A stretch of DNA of 64,000 nucleotides from assembly GCA_001970855.1 (NCBI GenBank), contig LSSN01000051.1, positions 1-64,000 of the forward strand. The letters are read 5' to 3'. A program made the translations under genes and the position numbers. Positions within the stretch are counted from its first letter, which is position 1. Every line of letters begins with the position of its first letter. This document shows, one piece after another, positions 22,431-33,325 of the stretch. The notes under the pieces are model-generated. The model searched no databases. It was given only the letters and a program-made list of their open reading frames with translations, and was not told the DNA's origin. The DNA comes from Smittium culicis. Taxonomy: Eukaryota > Kickxellomycota > Harpellomycetes > Harpellales > Legeriomycetaceae.

Positions 22431-25249
22431 TTTTGTTTTTTTTTATTATCGTTTTTGTTGTTTATTTTTTTTTTTTATATAATATAAAATTAAAATTTAT
22501 TTTATGCAGTTATAAAAAACTGGAAAATAAAATGAATTTTTATAACGCAAAATTTTCTTCGAATAATTATGTATCTGCATCAGGGGTAATAATACCAAAA
22601 TTTCTAATAAGCTCATATTGTTTTATAACATTTTTTCTGGAAGAGATCCAAAATTTACGAAAACCTGTGATAATTTTATTTTAATAAAATTTTTTTATAG
22701 ACGATTTTTCATATAAATTCTATTTTATTTAGAATATCTATTTTTTATATCAACAAATAGATGAATTATTCATATTTTTTACATAAGAATCCATTTTTTG
22801 TGTTTTCAATCCATTATGAAAAAAATTTTGATTTCTAGAAAAAATAAACATATATTTAATCCTAAAAAAAAAAGCTTCACAGAAGTAAACAGACTATACC
22901 AAAAAAATTTTACACACAAGGAACTAAATCTTTCTAATCAGAAATTCAAGTTGCTTAATTTTATTTTCTCGTCGTCATTATCTAGATTTATCTATCATAT
23001 ACTTATTATCCGGAATTATTTATGTTATTCGAATATTAATTATAAATTTACTTGTTTTTAGATATATATTTACTTGCGTTAATGAGCTTTGGCTAGATAT
23101 TGAGTTTTTTTTAATGAAATTTTGTTTAAATCCAGGTACCCTTTTCTCAATTGCCAAAAACAGTGTAGCTTTTATAAGTTTTATTTTTTTTAGTTTAAAT
23201 TATTTATTCTAATACTTGATTTTTGATTTTTATATTACTTAAAATATACGTAATTGCAATTTTTATTTATTTATTGATAGCTTACGCCCTCTTTATTAGC
23301 AATACAATTTTTTTAGTGTATTTCTAAGATTTTTGGTTGTAATTTAAAATCCGCTAGAATTGGCTTTACTACTTACAAATAAATTCGAAAATATATCTTT
23401 CTGTATTTATTATTATTAATACTATATTAATTAAAAAAAAATTGTTTTTGAAAGTTTAAAGACAATTAATGATAATATACAGCTATAATAATTAAAATTT
23501 TCATAATTGAATATAAATAAGATTTCTATAGAAGTGGGCTCTTATTATTTCCTCTAATTTATTTCGATATTTGTAATAATTCTCTAGTAATGGATTTGTT
23601 TTATATTAAATGTTAAAAAGGCGATAATTCTAATCAAATTAGCTAAAACTTTTTAAGGTCTTATTAAAATTTATACATAATTATATGTTTCAAACTATAC
23701 TTTATAATCAAAAAATTATCAGGCATTTTTCGTAAATTAATTAGAACTTTTCCTTTCTTTTATTAGACACCTGCATGAAATTTGCTAAAGAGAATAAAGA
23801 AGAAAAATATATATTTAAATACAATGGCACTGACTATTCCAAATTTTTGCCATTTTTACTACTGAGCTATTATGTATTTATATTTTGGGTCTTAATTTTT
23901 TTTAATCTTGATAATAATAGTTCTAATCAATTCTATTAAAAGTATAATCATTTTTAAATAAAATATAATTATATTGCTTTAATGATTTCAGTTAAATTCA
24001 GATTTGTAAAGATCAAAAGCTGAACTCTATAATTCTGTTAATATATCTAAAACATTCTTTTTCAATTAAAAAATCAGCTACATAAATTCTTACGTATTTT
24101 TTAGGTTTTTTTTTTATACTTCTGACCTAATTTACTAGAATATTGACTCTTATCGTGATCTAGGAGCAAAATAACTTCTGTTAAATTTTTTACATATTTA
24201 TTTATTTTTTTAAATATATTATTATTGCTTTTCTTTATATTTTAAATCTTTTAGTTCAATTAAGTATCAATTTTAATTGGATTTGGGTTTTCCATCAATA
24301 TCATCTGAGTCTATACTTAAATTCAGCGTAAGATATAAATAATATAACTAGTCCGATATTTGAAGTATATATGACACATTATTTCTGTATATGATATAGA
24401 GCATAACTTGTTTGTAATAATAAATATTATTTAGGACTTTTTTTCCCTAATTATTTTATATCATCTTTGATCCTATCGATAGTGTGAATTTTATGAATCT
24501 ACACATTTATAGGCTCAAATATCTTTATTTTTATTCTTCTTTTTTTTTTTTCATTGATTATTTATCTAAAGATAGTATAAGCTTATAAATTTTGAGCTGT
24601 ATTTTAAGCGTTTATGTTTAATTATTTTACGCTCAACCTTGTCAACTCAATAAAATAAACTCTTAATGTACTATTATTTGAGATAGTACCAGGGTAAAAG
24701 GGCGCCTTTAAAATTGAAAATAAGCATTTTTCTGATTATAAATTTACTCTTTCCATATATGTGGAGGAATTTTGTTTTCGGTATGTCCTTTCTTCATAAG
24801 AATTATTGGAATAGTCAAATATTTCGGAGCTTCTTAGGTATAGCTTCTTTTAGGAACAGTTATTTTTTCTGCAGTCATTCTGTTTAGATAATCCGATATA
24901 CTTAGATGTTAATAAGATTTAAAGCATTAATTAAAGATAATATAATTTTTTAATTTTTTTTATGAATTATATTTATTAGAATGTGAAATAAAGTATTAAA
25001 TAATCAAAAATAGTGAATACATTTAGAAAATATATACTGTTTTAATTTATAAATATTTAATTTTAATTAAATTCGTGACGCTCAGAAAAATATTTTACTA
25101 TAGATTTTCTAGGTGATTCTCTTTATGGTAATTTTCTTAATAATTGTTTTTATACTTTATTTTTTTCAGTTTTTTTCTATAACGAAACAAATTTTTCCTA
25201 TTGTAAATTTACATCTAAAATTTATCAATATCAAACAAAATATAGTTAT

Positions 25250-25600
25250 TCTCGTGAATTTTAGGCTTTGATCGAAAATATGACTTATTTGTGTTTTATT
25301 TATACGGGCAAATTACCGTGCATATTACAGATTTTGGAAAAAATAACTTATCCCTCTTATCAAGTAAACTAGTTCAATACATAGTGTTCTAATCAGACAA
25401 AGCATCAAGATATTTATCTAGCGCTAAGATATACTATATTAGGAATTAATCACCTACCTAATCATCGCCACATGATAGATGCATATTTACCATGGCTATC
25501 CACTGTATACAACTCAGATTAAGATCGATTGCGTTTTTGTGTCGAGACAGGAAACGCAATCTTGGGCCCTGGAAGGGAATAGAAAGGGTCCATAATTATA
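25250..25600 (+). pseudogene. Degenerate coding-like stretch, unrecognised
   Basis: Open pieces follow each other on the plus strand in shifting frames. One ends near 25391 (with DLFVFYLYGQITVHITDFGK). Another runs from about 25388 to 25521 (with INHLPNHRHMIDAYLPWLST), and after an in-frame TAA continues as DRLRFCVETGNAILGPG to about 25580. Local GC is higher than in the flanks, and the pieces look protein-like rather than like random AT-rich translation. The mixture of stops and frame changes suggests a decayed gene or transposon rather than an active one. I cannot name the family. Confidence 0.25.
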
Positions 25601-26452
25601 ATCTGAATGGTTTCTAACCGCAAGTGCAGTATATTTCCTCGCGCTTATTTATTTTCATTTTCACAAAGATGTAATTTCAACGTAGTTTACAGCGTATATT
25701 TTACCCGAAATTTTTATTCAAGTTAGCGGAGATATAACTATTGTGGGGATTTTATAGTTACTGACATGGATGCTAGGCATGTTAAGATCACTTAATTTTA
25801 TACCGTCTCATATTTGATTTTAACTATATGTTGTAGAACCTTGGTACTAGCAAATGAATTCTATTTTGTAACTAGTACAAACATCAATATTCCTTATTTC
25901 TAGATGCAAAAGTGCATAATATAATATGAGCCTTAGAAATTAGTTAATATATCCAAGTGCTAATAAGAATCTTTAACCCTCAAATTATCTATTTATATTA
26001 ACCTTAAATTTAGAAATAGAATTAAAATAGCTTAATAAAATTATGAAAATAATCTACTGCAATTCAAAACTTCAACCCAAAACTATAAAATACATAGTGT
26101 ATTAACAGGGGTAACAGCTAATATTATAGAGCAAAACTTAATATACAAAACTCACGTTTAAACTGAAATGACTAGAATATAGCGCTTATTAGTAAGTGAG
26201 TTAGAGAATTAAGTTAGGAATTCATATAGTCATATCCAAAAAATAAATTATACAACTGAGGGAATAGCATTTTTGAGGATAAATCCCACGTCCATATATT
26301 AAAATTTTTGACTTTACTTTAATTCATTTATTTTAATTTATGATATATAAATTATACTGTTTAACTTTGAAATACAGATTAGTAACTAAATTAAATTATT
26401 TATTTAAGTAAAACCATCTTGAAAATAATTTATTTGTTGTTTTAATCTACAG

Positions 26453-26615
26453 TCAAAAATTCACTGCCAATGTTGTTCAATTAGCGATTAATAAAAATAT
26501 CCTCACCTCTTCCAATACTTATTCCTTCATAATTACTCCCCACTCTATATTTGGGGCGGACTATGAAGATGACTATAAAAATAAAAACGTTAACCTCAGC
26601 TTGAACAGCGACTAA
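26453..26615 (+). CDS. Candidate terminal exon, 53 codons, unrecognised
   Basis: A stop-free stretch directly follows a good acceptor (TTTTAATCTACAG) and ends at TAA 26613-26615. It contains QKFTANVVQLAINKNILTSS and ITPHSIFGADYEDDYKNKN. The amino-acid mix is balanced, unlike random AT-rich frames. No upstream exon could be assigned with confidence. It could be the last exon of a small spliced gene or a relic. A nested hairpin falls inside it (CTTCATA at 26525 with TATGAAG at 26562). Confidence 0.3.
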
Positions 26616-26646
26616 CGACACCTAACTGAATACACAAACCAAAACC

Positions 26647-26733
26647 ATGCATCAGCTGACACGCTTTAAGATACTAAAAACTGCAGAGTTAAAGAAAAAT
26701 TCGACACAGAAATTTCTTATTCGACATTACTAG
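26647..26733 (+). CDS. Candidate short ORF or first exon, 28 codons
   Basis: ATG at 26647 lies in a favourable A/C-rich context (ACCAAAACC before the ATG) and opens a basic 28-residue peptide beginning MHQLTRFKILKTAELKK, ending at TAG 26731-26733. The Arg/Lys-rich start without acidic residues until position 14 could be a mitochondrial presequence if spliced to the following open stretch (about 26770-26979) or to 27174-27383. No strong donor was found, so the link is speculative. Confidence 0.15.
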   Translation: MHQLTRFKILKTAELKKNSTQKFLIRHY

Positions 26734-27173
26734 AAATTTCTATTTATAATCTCTTTTTAATATGTTTCTTTGGAATCACCTTTTTATTATTTCAATAAAA
26801 TGTTCCAATTAAATAGTCTTGTAGTATTTCATTATGATAGAAAAATTAAATCGTTATTAAATGAACCTATCAATAAGATTTTCGTAGCAAAATTAAAGTT
26901 AAAATTGGAATTGAAATTACACCCACATATATTTATCCATTTATCTAAAAAACCAATAATAAATTATGTAGATTCTTAATAATTACTTCAGATATTATAT
27001 CTCCTTCTAAACTCTTGAGTATTTTATGGATCTTCTTATGGAAAATGGACTTTTTATCATAACGTCTATAGATTATTTTGATGACCCTTTGTCTCCATAC
27101 CTTTTTCGATTATATTTAATTTTTTTAAAGACAATTAATTGCTGTTTGAAGATTCTGATTTTTTTTTTTTTAG

Positions 27174-27383
27174 GGCTCTGAAACCAATTCTATTGATATT
27201 ATTGGTATCTGCTTCACTACAGAAATCCTTAGTAAATTTTATAAGCTCAAACCGATCTTCCACAACAGAGAAATTAAATTTATTGTGAAATTTTTTTCTG
27301 CACGCTTTATTGGATCACAACTTATAGTAGATTACAACGCGGGAAATAGTTCGGATTCCTCTGATGTATCTAATTATGAGTAA
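27174..27383 (+). CDS. Candidate terminal exon, 69 codons, unrecognised
   Basis: A 69-codon stop-free stretch follows a long polypyrimidine tract and TAG acceptor (27158-27173) and ends at TAA 27381-27383. It includes DIIGICFTTEILSKFYKLKP, KFIVKFFSARFIGSQLIVDY and an acidic Ser/Asp-rich tail. The strong acceptor and balanced composition make this the best exon candidate in the desert. The preceding region contains a second open stretch (MDLLMENGLFIITSIDYFDD, about 27026-27085) in a different frame that may be another exon or a relic. I do not recognise the protein. Confidence 0.35.
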   Translation, partial: GSETNSIDIIGICFTTEILSKFYKLKPIFHNREIKFIVKFFSARFIGSQLIVDYNAGNSSDSSDVSNYE

Positions 27384-28259
27384 AGCCACATGTTACTGAC
27401 ACTATTGGATCGTAGATTCAATTCAAACATGATTTAAGTGTTACTTTGTTGGATTAGAAAATACATCTACATCATGGGGTCGAAATTTCTAGATTATTAT
27501 TGAATACTCTTTCTGGCATTTAATTATCTCTATAAACTCGCTGTATTTAATACGCTGCGAAAAGAAAAAGATTAAAAAATTTATTAACAATAACCTTGGT
27601 ATATAAATATTTGCATTCTATTTATTTTCTTTAATAATTTTCAATATATCAAAAAATAAATATTTATCGGATAATCAAGAGTTTTTTTATTTATAATTCA
27701 TGTTTGTTTTTCGATACAATTGTTATGCGCACTTTAATAAAAACCTTCTTTGTTTCTTAATGTCTTTATTTTAATTTACCTATAAATTTTTTCGTAATTT
27801 TGGATCAATACAATAATTATAAGTGAATAATCGCAATGAATTTTATATTTTTTTTTTTGGATGTTGTTAAATATAAGCTATCAAGGCTGCTATTATACCT
27901 TTAATGTTAAAAATATGCGCTTCGATGTTCTTTTCTAATTTTAATGTCTATTATAATAAGTATAAAATATTTAATATATTGATTATAATTATAAAAAATT
28001 AGTAAATAAACTCCACGTTTATTTGTGTTTGTGGCTATACCATTTTAAATATATGTTTAATCACACTTCTTGGATGTTTGAAATTGCTAATACATGTTAA
28101 TATTTTATATTATATAATAGTACATATAGTATTTATTTGATAAAAATATAATAAAAAAGCCAAAAATAACCGATCAAAAATAAAAAAATGGGTACAAAGT
28201 AATAATATCAGCATAAAAGGTAGCTTGATCAGTCTCAAGTAAATTCAACTAACTTTGAT

Positions 28260-28760
28260 TCAGCGCTTACAGGACAGCGGGAAAATGCTAATCGGAAGCT
28301 ACTGGATTTCCCAGCGCCTTTCCAAATCCAAAATCATCGACCAAAAATATAAACTATTTATTTCCTTATGAAGGCTCCAGATCCCTGAGACGCGGAACAT
28401 ATATTATTAAACTGCTCCCAGTGGCTTAGAGTCAGAATAAAAACGATTGGTTGGTTCACACCAGGTTCGATCCGCTCTGACAGAAATTTAATTCTTTTAA
28501 ATTCCGATGAATCCCGGTTGAGGCTAATCGAGAAACTCATTGAGGAGGAGCCTAAAAATATTTTAACCAGCTCTGCGCTGGAGTCACCGGTCTAAATTTC
28601 GATATGAAAACAAGAAAATTTTTGGACGGCATTCGTACTGTCTGATCACATTTATTTCATAATTAAGTGATTTAGCAGCCTCATTAAACCAATTCACAGT
28701 GGTTAAAAAGCCACTAGAGCGGCGGAAGGGAGTCAAGTGAATTTTTTTATAATTTTTTTA
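28260..28760. repeat. GC-richer degenerate repeat-like patch
   Basis: This patch is clearly richer in GC than the surrounding desert. It contains words that look like tRNA-type Pol III A and B boxes (TGGCTTAGAG at 28422, GGTTCGATCC at 28464, 42 bp apart). It also carries a 60-codon minus frame (28358-28540) without recognisable domain, and at 28684-28760 a segment similar to 29313-29390. Most simply it is an old transposable element or SINE-like insertion. Confidence 0.35.
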
Positions 28761-29390
28761 CACATTTATAATTTTATCTTTAATACTTATAGTTGTGCAA
28801 ATAAATTTTACTTAATAAAAATATAAAAATAAAAATATGATAGAATCGGTAAGGTATAATTTTATTTTTCAAATGAAATATAAATGCCGTCAGGAAAAAA
28901 AACGGAATATCATTTAATATATTTAATAAATGGTTTTCATATCAGTATATGTTTTTATTAATCCTATTTAGCACGATAAACAATCGCATTTAATCTTTGA
29001 AATGAATAAATGAGAACAAAAAAAATAAGTAAAACTTAATTCGAAAATGATATATTGTTTTAGTTTTTAAATTATTAATTACCAGAAAAGAATAAAGAAA
29101 TTAAATTAAAGCAAAAAATAGGTATTAAAGTTTTTGAAAAACGATTAATAGATACTTTTATTTTAGAAATCAGTATAAAATATCAGTATTGCTAAGGATA
29201 AATAATACAATATTTTCTAAAAACATTGAATTAGAATTTATTAGGATTTTTCACCAATATGATAATTGAATTAATATATCAAAAAAAAATTTTATTGCAT
29301 GACCCAAACCTTGAACCAATTCTCAGAGGGTATGGAGCTGCTAGAGAGACGGAGGGGGTCGGTTGAAAAATTATCTTTAATAATTTTTTT
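28684..29390. repeat. Diverged direct repeat pair (about 65 bp each)
   Basis: 28684-28760 and 29313-29390 share a block order: ACCAATTC.CAG, a GG..A..AGC..CTAGAG segment, CGGA.GG..GTC, then a T-rich tail ending TAATTTTTTTA. Identity is moderate. They may be termini or internal parts of one element family. Confidence 0.5.
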
Positions 29391-31727
29391 AGCTTTTTAA
29401 ATATTTTATAATAGTTTTTTTTATACTTTTTAAATTATATTTAATAAACTCTCTGGAGGAAAAAAAATTCCTGAGCCAAACTCTGAAAACTATGGTTTGA
29501 TAATATCATATAACAATCTATATTTGTAGCTTATATCTATTAAACTGATTACAATATAATCGCGCTTTTCCGAATTATTGTTGATTTGATCTTTTAAGTA
29601 ATCAGAGTGAATATTATAATTATTAATAAATAAAAATACTTTCATTAATTGTATTCTATTTGAGATCATTTATCAAAAAAGGGACTCTAGTATAAATATA
29701 GTTTATTCAGAAATTAAGATGCTAGTAAATAAAAAAAGCGAAATAATTATTTATCGTTTAAACTTATATTTGGTTGTTATCTTTACATTATTTATTTGAA
29801 AATTTAATAAAAATTCATGAGCAAAAAAGAATTATCACAATATTTGCTAATAATAGCTAATTATCAGACTTATATTTTTAATCAATTAAATAAAATTTCC
29901 TTATACAAAGAGAAATAAGGGCTTCTAAAGTGTTATATAGAACCTAAAGATAAAAACATAACTAATATATATATATCAATTATAAAATTTACCATAACAA
30001 TTGCTTGAACTAAAAATATAAATAGCGGCTATTTTTTCTTGATTTTATCTAGTTAGCTAACCTATTTTTCATTAGCATTGTTTATAATAATTATTCTAAA
30101 AAATTATAAAAAATCGTTTACAAAAAAATTTAAAATTATCTGTTTATTACTATAATCTTAACATATAATGATGTCTAATATACTTATATTAATTTTCATT
30201 TTTCTTATTTATTATTTATTATTATTGATTTAAAAGTATTAATATTTAATGATTAAGAGATTGATGATAAAAATATGCATTAACAATTCATATTTGATGG
30301 CCTACGATATATAAAATTTCTATTTTTTCTAGTGTAAATTGGTATTGTAATAATAATGATATCATAAAATAAATTTTAGATTTTAGACATCCTTAATAAT
30401 TTTTATTATTAAATTGTATATTTTTAATAAATTAACAACAGATCTAGCTTAAATTAATCTACTTTTTTATAGACTTCTTCTTTTTTTTTATCGCCTCAGA
30501 GAGTTTGGTTATCGGATTCAAATAAATTTCTGGTGCTGATTTAGCATTAAATATTATAATTTTTTTTTACACTCCAAAGCTTTTTTTTGTTACTAACTTC
30601 ATCATTAAATTCATTATTAACCTTCAGATAATTGCTAATAAAGTAAGATGTTATTTATTATATCAAGAACTGATATTCGCTGAAAATAGCATTAGGAATT
30701 TTTTTATATATTTACATTACTTTTGTAATTTTATTGTAAAAGTGTAAATAAAGCATTGTATCATGATTTTGATTTTTAAGTGCATTCAATATAGATGTAT
30801 GAATCTTTGTCAACTCTATCTATTTTAATCTCAGAAATATCAGTGAATATTCGTGAGGATATTTAAGCCTTTGTTATTTTTTACATATTATTAGGTAGTT
30901 TTAGTTATCACTTTCAGAGGGTATGCGCTATAAAGATACTTATATATCGTAATTGGTTATGCTATTTAAAAGTATATTATTATTGGATGTATTATTATTG
31001 ATAGCCAATAAATTTCATAAACAACAGCTTATCATATAAATTCGACTGTTGGTTGGCTATTTTTGTCAGCTATATAAAAGTCAATTTCCGCTGAATGGGT
31101 TAACTATATAAATTAAACTGTAAAGGTTTATTAGAAGGTATATTTTAATAAAATCAAAAATAAGAATAAACAAAAGTGTAGTATAACTATCTAGAGGAGC
31201 GTTTCACGCCCGAATGCGTCATATTTATTATTGGTTATTTTAAAAATATATATATATACTTGCTAGTATAATTTGCAAAGTAATAATGAATAAAATTATG
31301 AATGCAGTTTGGTAAAATGATAATTATTTTTTTTTGTTTTGTAAAAATATTTGTTTCGTTGGCAAAATATAGCTTTTAGATTTATCTCATTATTGATTTG
31401 AATAATTAGCCAATAAATACAGTTGTACCCAATAATTATGGGAGATTAAAAAAATATCAGGCGAATAAAAATAGAGAAAGCGCAAAAATACTATTTTTGA
31501 TTTAATCATGGGATAATAAGATAAAAACCAACTATAATTTTTTTTTTAAAGAAAAGCTCTATTAATTTTCGCTATTTCCAAGATAACACCAAGTGGGAAT
31601 TATATATACATTTTAGATCGTATTTTATATAGATCTTTATATTACAGTTTGTATAAAGAAAATTCGAGAATCAAGAAAAACGAATAAATACGGCTAGATA
31701 TCTTAAGAGAATCAAGGAGACAAAGGT

Positions 31728-32918
31728 ATGGCGAACAATTTCGGCAAGCTACTGAGACAATCGAAATTTTCGACTTTCGATGTGCAAATTAATCAGGTTT
31801 ACTCGGGCATCTCTCGAGAGGGAGTTAAAGGGGCGTACCGCGACTTTGGCCTCAAGTACGATTTGCCAGCCGAAGTGCGAACGAATTACATACACGTAAA
31901 AAAGATGGACACGTTTGCGAAAATCCCGCTGTTCAAGAGCGCGAACAAGGATGTACGGTTCAAGAAGAGTTTAGTTGAGAATCTGCAGGCGGTCAGTGTT
32001 GGACCCATGAGCAATGAGAAGATAGTTCCCAAGTTTTCAAGCAAGAATCAGAATTCGAACACGGGTTTTTTGAGATCTCATAGCTTCGCCGTTGCTTCGA
32101 TTGATACATCTAATGTTCACGGTACTTCAGCAGATTCTGTCGAATCGGGCAAGTCTAATGCTGCCACTACTGGCAATAGCAAGCCCAGAAACATATCTTT
32201 ACTCAGCAAATCTGAGTTCAACAAGGTGCTCGCGGAAGCCAAATCAAAGAGCCAAGAATGGAGGAGCAAATTCGAACAAGATGGCGATTCGTTAGTTGCC
32301 CAGCCCCAAATAGATATGACCTTATCTGATAGCCATAAGAGTTTTAAACGCAATGAGTACTTGGAATTCATGAATCTGGTGAGCCGTAGCAGTCCCTCCG
32401 GCAAAGGAGCGAGCCAGAGCAGCAAGCAAGCTACAGTAGCGCCAACTTACCACAACTTCAATATGAGCACTGATATTCTGGGCATGCAGGTGAAAGGTCG
32501 CATCCTATCAAGAAAGCCCGACGGCTACTACGTCGGCGTTCAAGGGCTAATAGCCTTTTTGCCGGCAAACAAGCGCAGCAACAACAGCGAGCCGATCACT
32601 CGCAAACTGGAAACTTTCTACATTTCATCGATCGATTTTAATAGCGACGGAACACCCAATATCGTTCTCAGTTCGTACCACGAGCTCAATAGCTACAGAT
32701 ACAACAACAACGCAGCTGCTAATAGATACAACCAGAACTCTAAATTCAGAGGCGGCTACAACTATTCGCAAAGAAACAATAATAATGAAGGAAGCGGAAA
32801 CAACTTCAGACGCAGCTTGTACCCATCACAGAAATACGACGCAACAGAAAAAGAAAGAAGGACCGAGTTCGTCAATAGAGCTATCAGCTTCAATCCAAAC
32901 AAAAATAAAAAAGTATAA
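31728..32918 (+). CDS. Mitochondrial small-subunit ribosomal protein Mrp51-like
   Basis: Mrp51 is a component of the small subunit of the fungal mitochondrial ribosome and in yeast supports translation of mitochondrial mRNAs. The intronless ORF is 396 aa. The N-terminal third has the expected family layout: FGKLLRQSKFST, then FGLKYDLPAEVRTNYIHVKK, then MDTFAKIPLFKSA. The middle (about 120-240) is Ser/Lys-rich. A further conserved-looking segment, GMQVKGRILSRKPDGYYVGV followed by GLIAFLPANK and FYISSIDFNSDGTPNIVLSS, lies at about 250-325. The C terminus is Asn/Arg/Tyr-rich. Codon use is richer in G and C than in neighbouring genes except the septin. Assignment rests on the N-terminal motif order; moderate confidence. 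Confidence 0.65.
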   Translation: MANNFGKLLRQSKFSTFDVQINQVYSGISREGVKGAYRDFGLKYDLPAEVRTNYIHVKKMDTFAKIPLFKSANKDVRFKKSLVENLQAVSVGPMSNEKIVPKFSSKNQNSNTGFLRSHSFAVASIDTSNVHGTSADSVESGKSNAATTGNSKPRNISLLSKSEFNKVLAEAKSKSQEWRSKFEQDGDSLVAQPQIDMTLSDSHKSFKRNEYLEFMNLVSRSSPSGKGASQSSKQATVAPTYHNFNMSTDILGMQVKGRILSRKPDGYYVGVQGLIAFLPANKRSNNSEPITRKLETFYISSIDFNSDGTPNIVLSSYHELNSYRYNNNAAANRYNQNSKFRGGYNYSQRNNNNEGSGNNFRRSLYPSQKYDATEKERRTEFVNRAISFNPNKNKKV

Positions 32919-33325
32919 TTTCAATTTCAATTTCAATTTCAAATTATTTTTTTTTTATTCTCTATTACCCCAGTTATATTTTTTTTTTTCGAGCCCACTT
33001 TATATTCAAAATTATTTAAAAAAATTTCTACAACCAACATTACTTATTCTTATTTTAAAGCTGTTTTGAATAAATATAGTCAAACAATAATAAGCGTTAA
33101 AATTAAGTGGTGTTTAAATTAGTTAATATAATAATCGGATACGAAAACACATTAGAAATATTTATATGATTTTATTATTAAATAAAAGTAAACGTTTTTC
33201 ATAAAAGGTAAATATATGACGGGGTAGAGCGATGATTAATAAAGAGGTTACGGGTAGGGGAGGATGGAGGAAGATATATTAAAAAAAAAAAGTAGCAGAA
33301 AATGAGTAAGAAACGTTGCAGCTAA
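32919..33325. other. Convergent intergenic region with TTTCAA hexamer repeat
   Basis: 407-bp spacer between the convergent Mrp51-like and septin genes. Just after the stop codon is a short hexamer array (TTTCAA, about four units, 32919-32943), followed by T-rich sequence. Both 3' ends must be here. Confidence 0.65.

Larger units (their letters stand above)
17690..31727. other. 14-kb AT-rich gene-poor region
   Basis: Very AT-rich DNA, mostly without coding signal. Supported contents are listed separately: a 45-codon minus ORF (18738-18875), a 37-bp tandem duplication (20368-20441), a T-rich decamer repeat (22401-22430), exon-like pieces within 25.2-27.4 kb, a GC-richer repeat-like patch (about 28260-28760), and a diverged 65-bp repeat pair (28684 and 29313). 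Track-sized frames at 17974-18225, 22418-22684 and 22798-23061 are low-complexity Phe/Ile/Lys/Asn runs with no supporting signal. The segment near 31.7 kb must hold the promoter of the Mrp51-like gene. Confidence 0.5.

Noticed and set aside
22418..23061. Two plus frames of 87-88 codons
   Set aside because: They arise from T-rich repeats and AT-rich drift, with no splice or domain support.
26525..26568. Nested hairpin as a structured RNA
   Set aside because: Stems are short (7 and 5 bp) and lie inside a better-supported exon-like stretch; chance pairing is likely.
28415..28485. A functional tRNA gene
   Set aside because: A and B box words are present, but the T stem and acceptor stem do not pair; at best a relic or SINE head.
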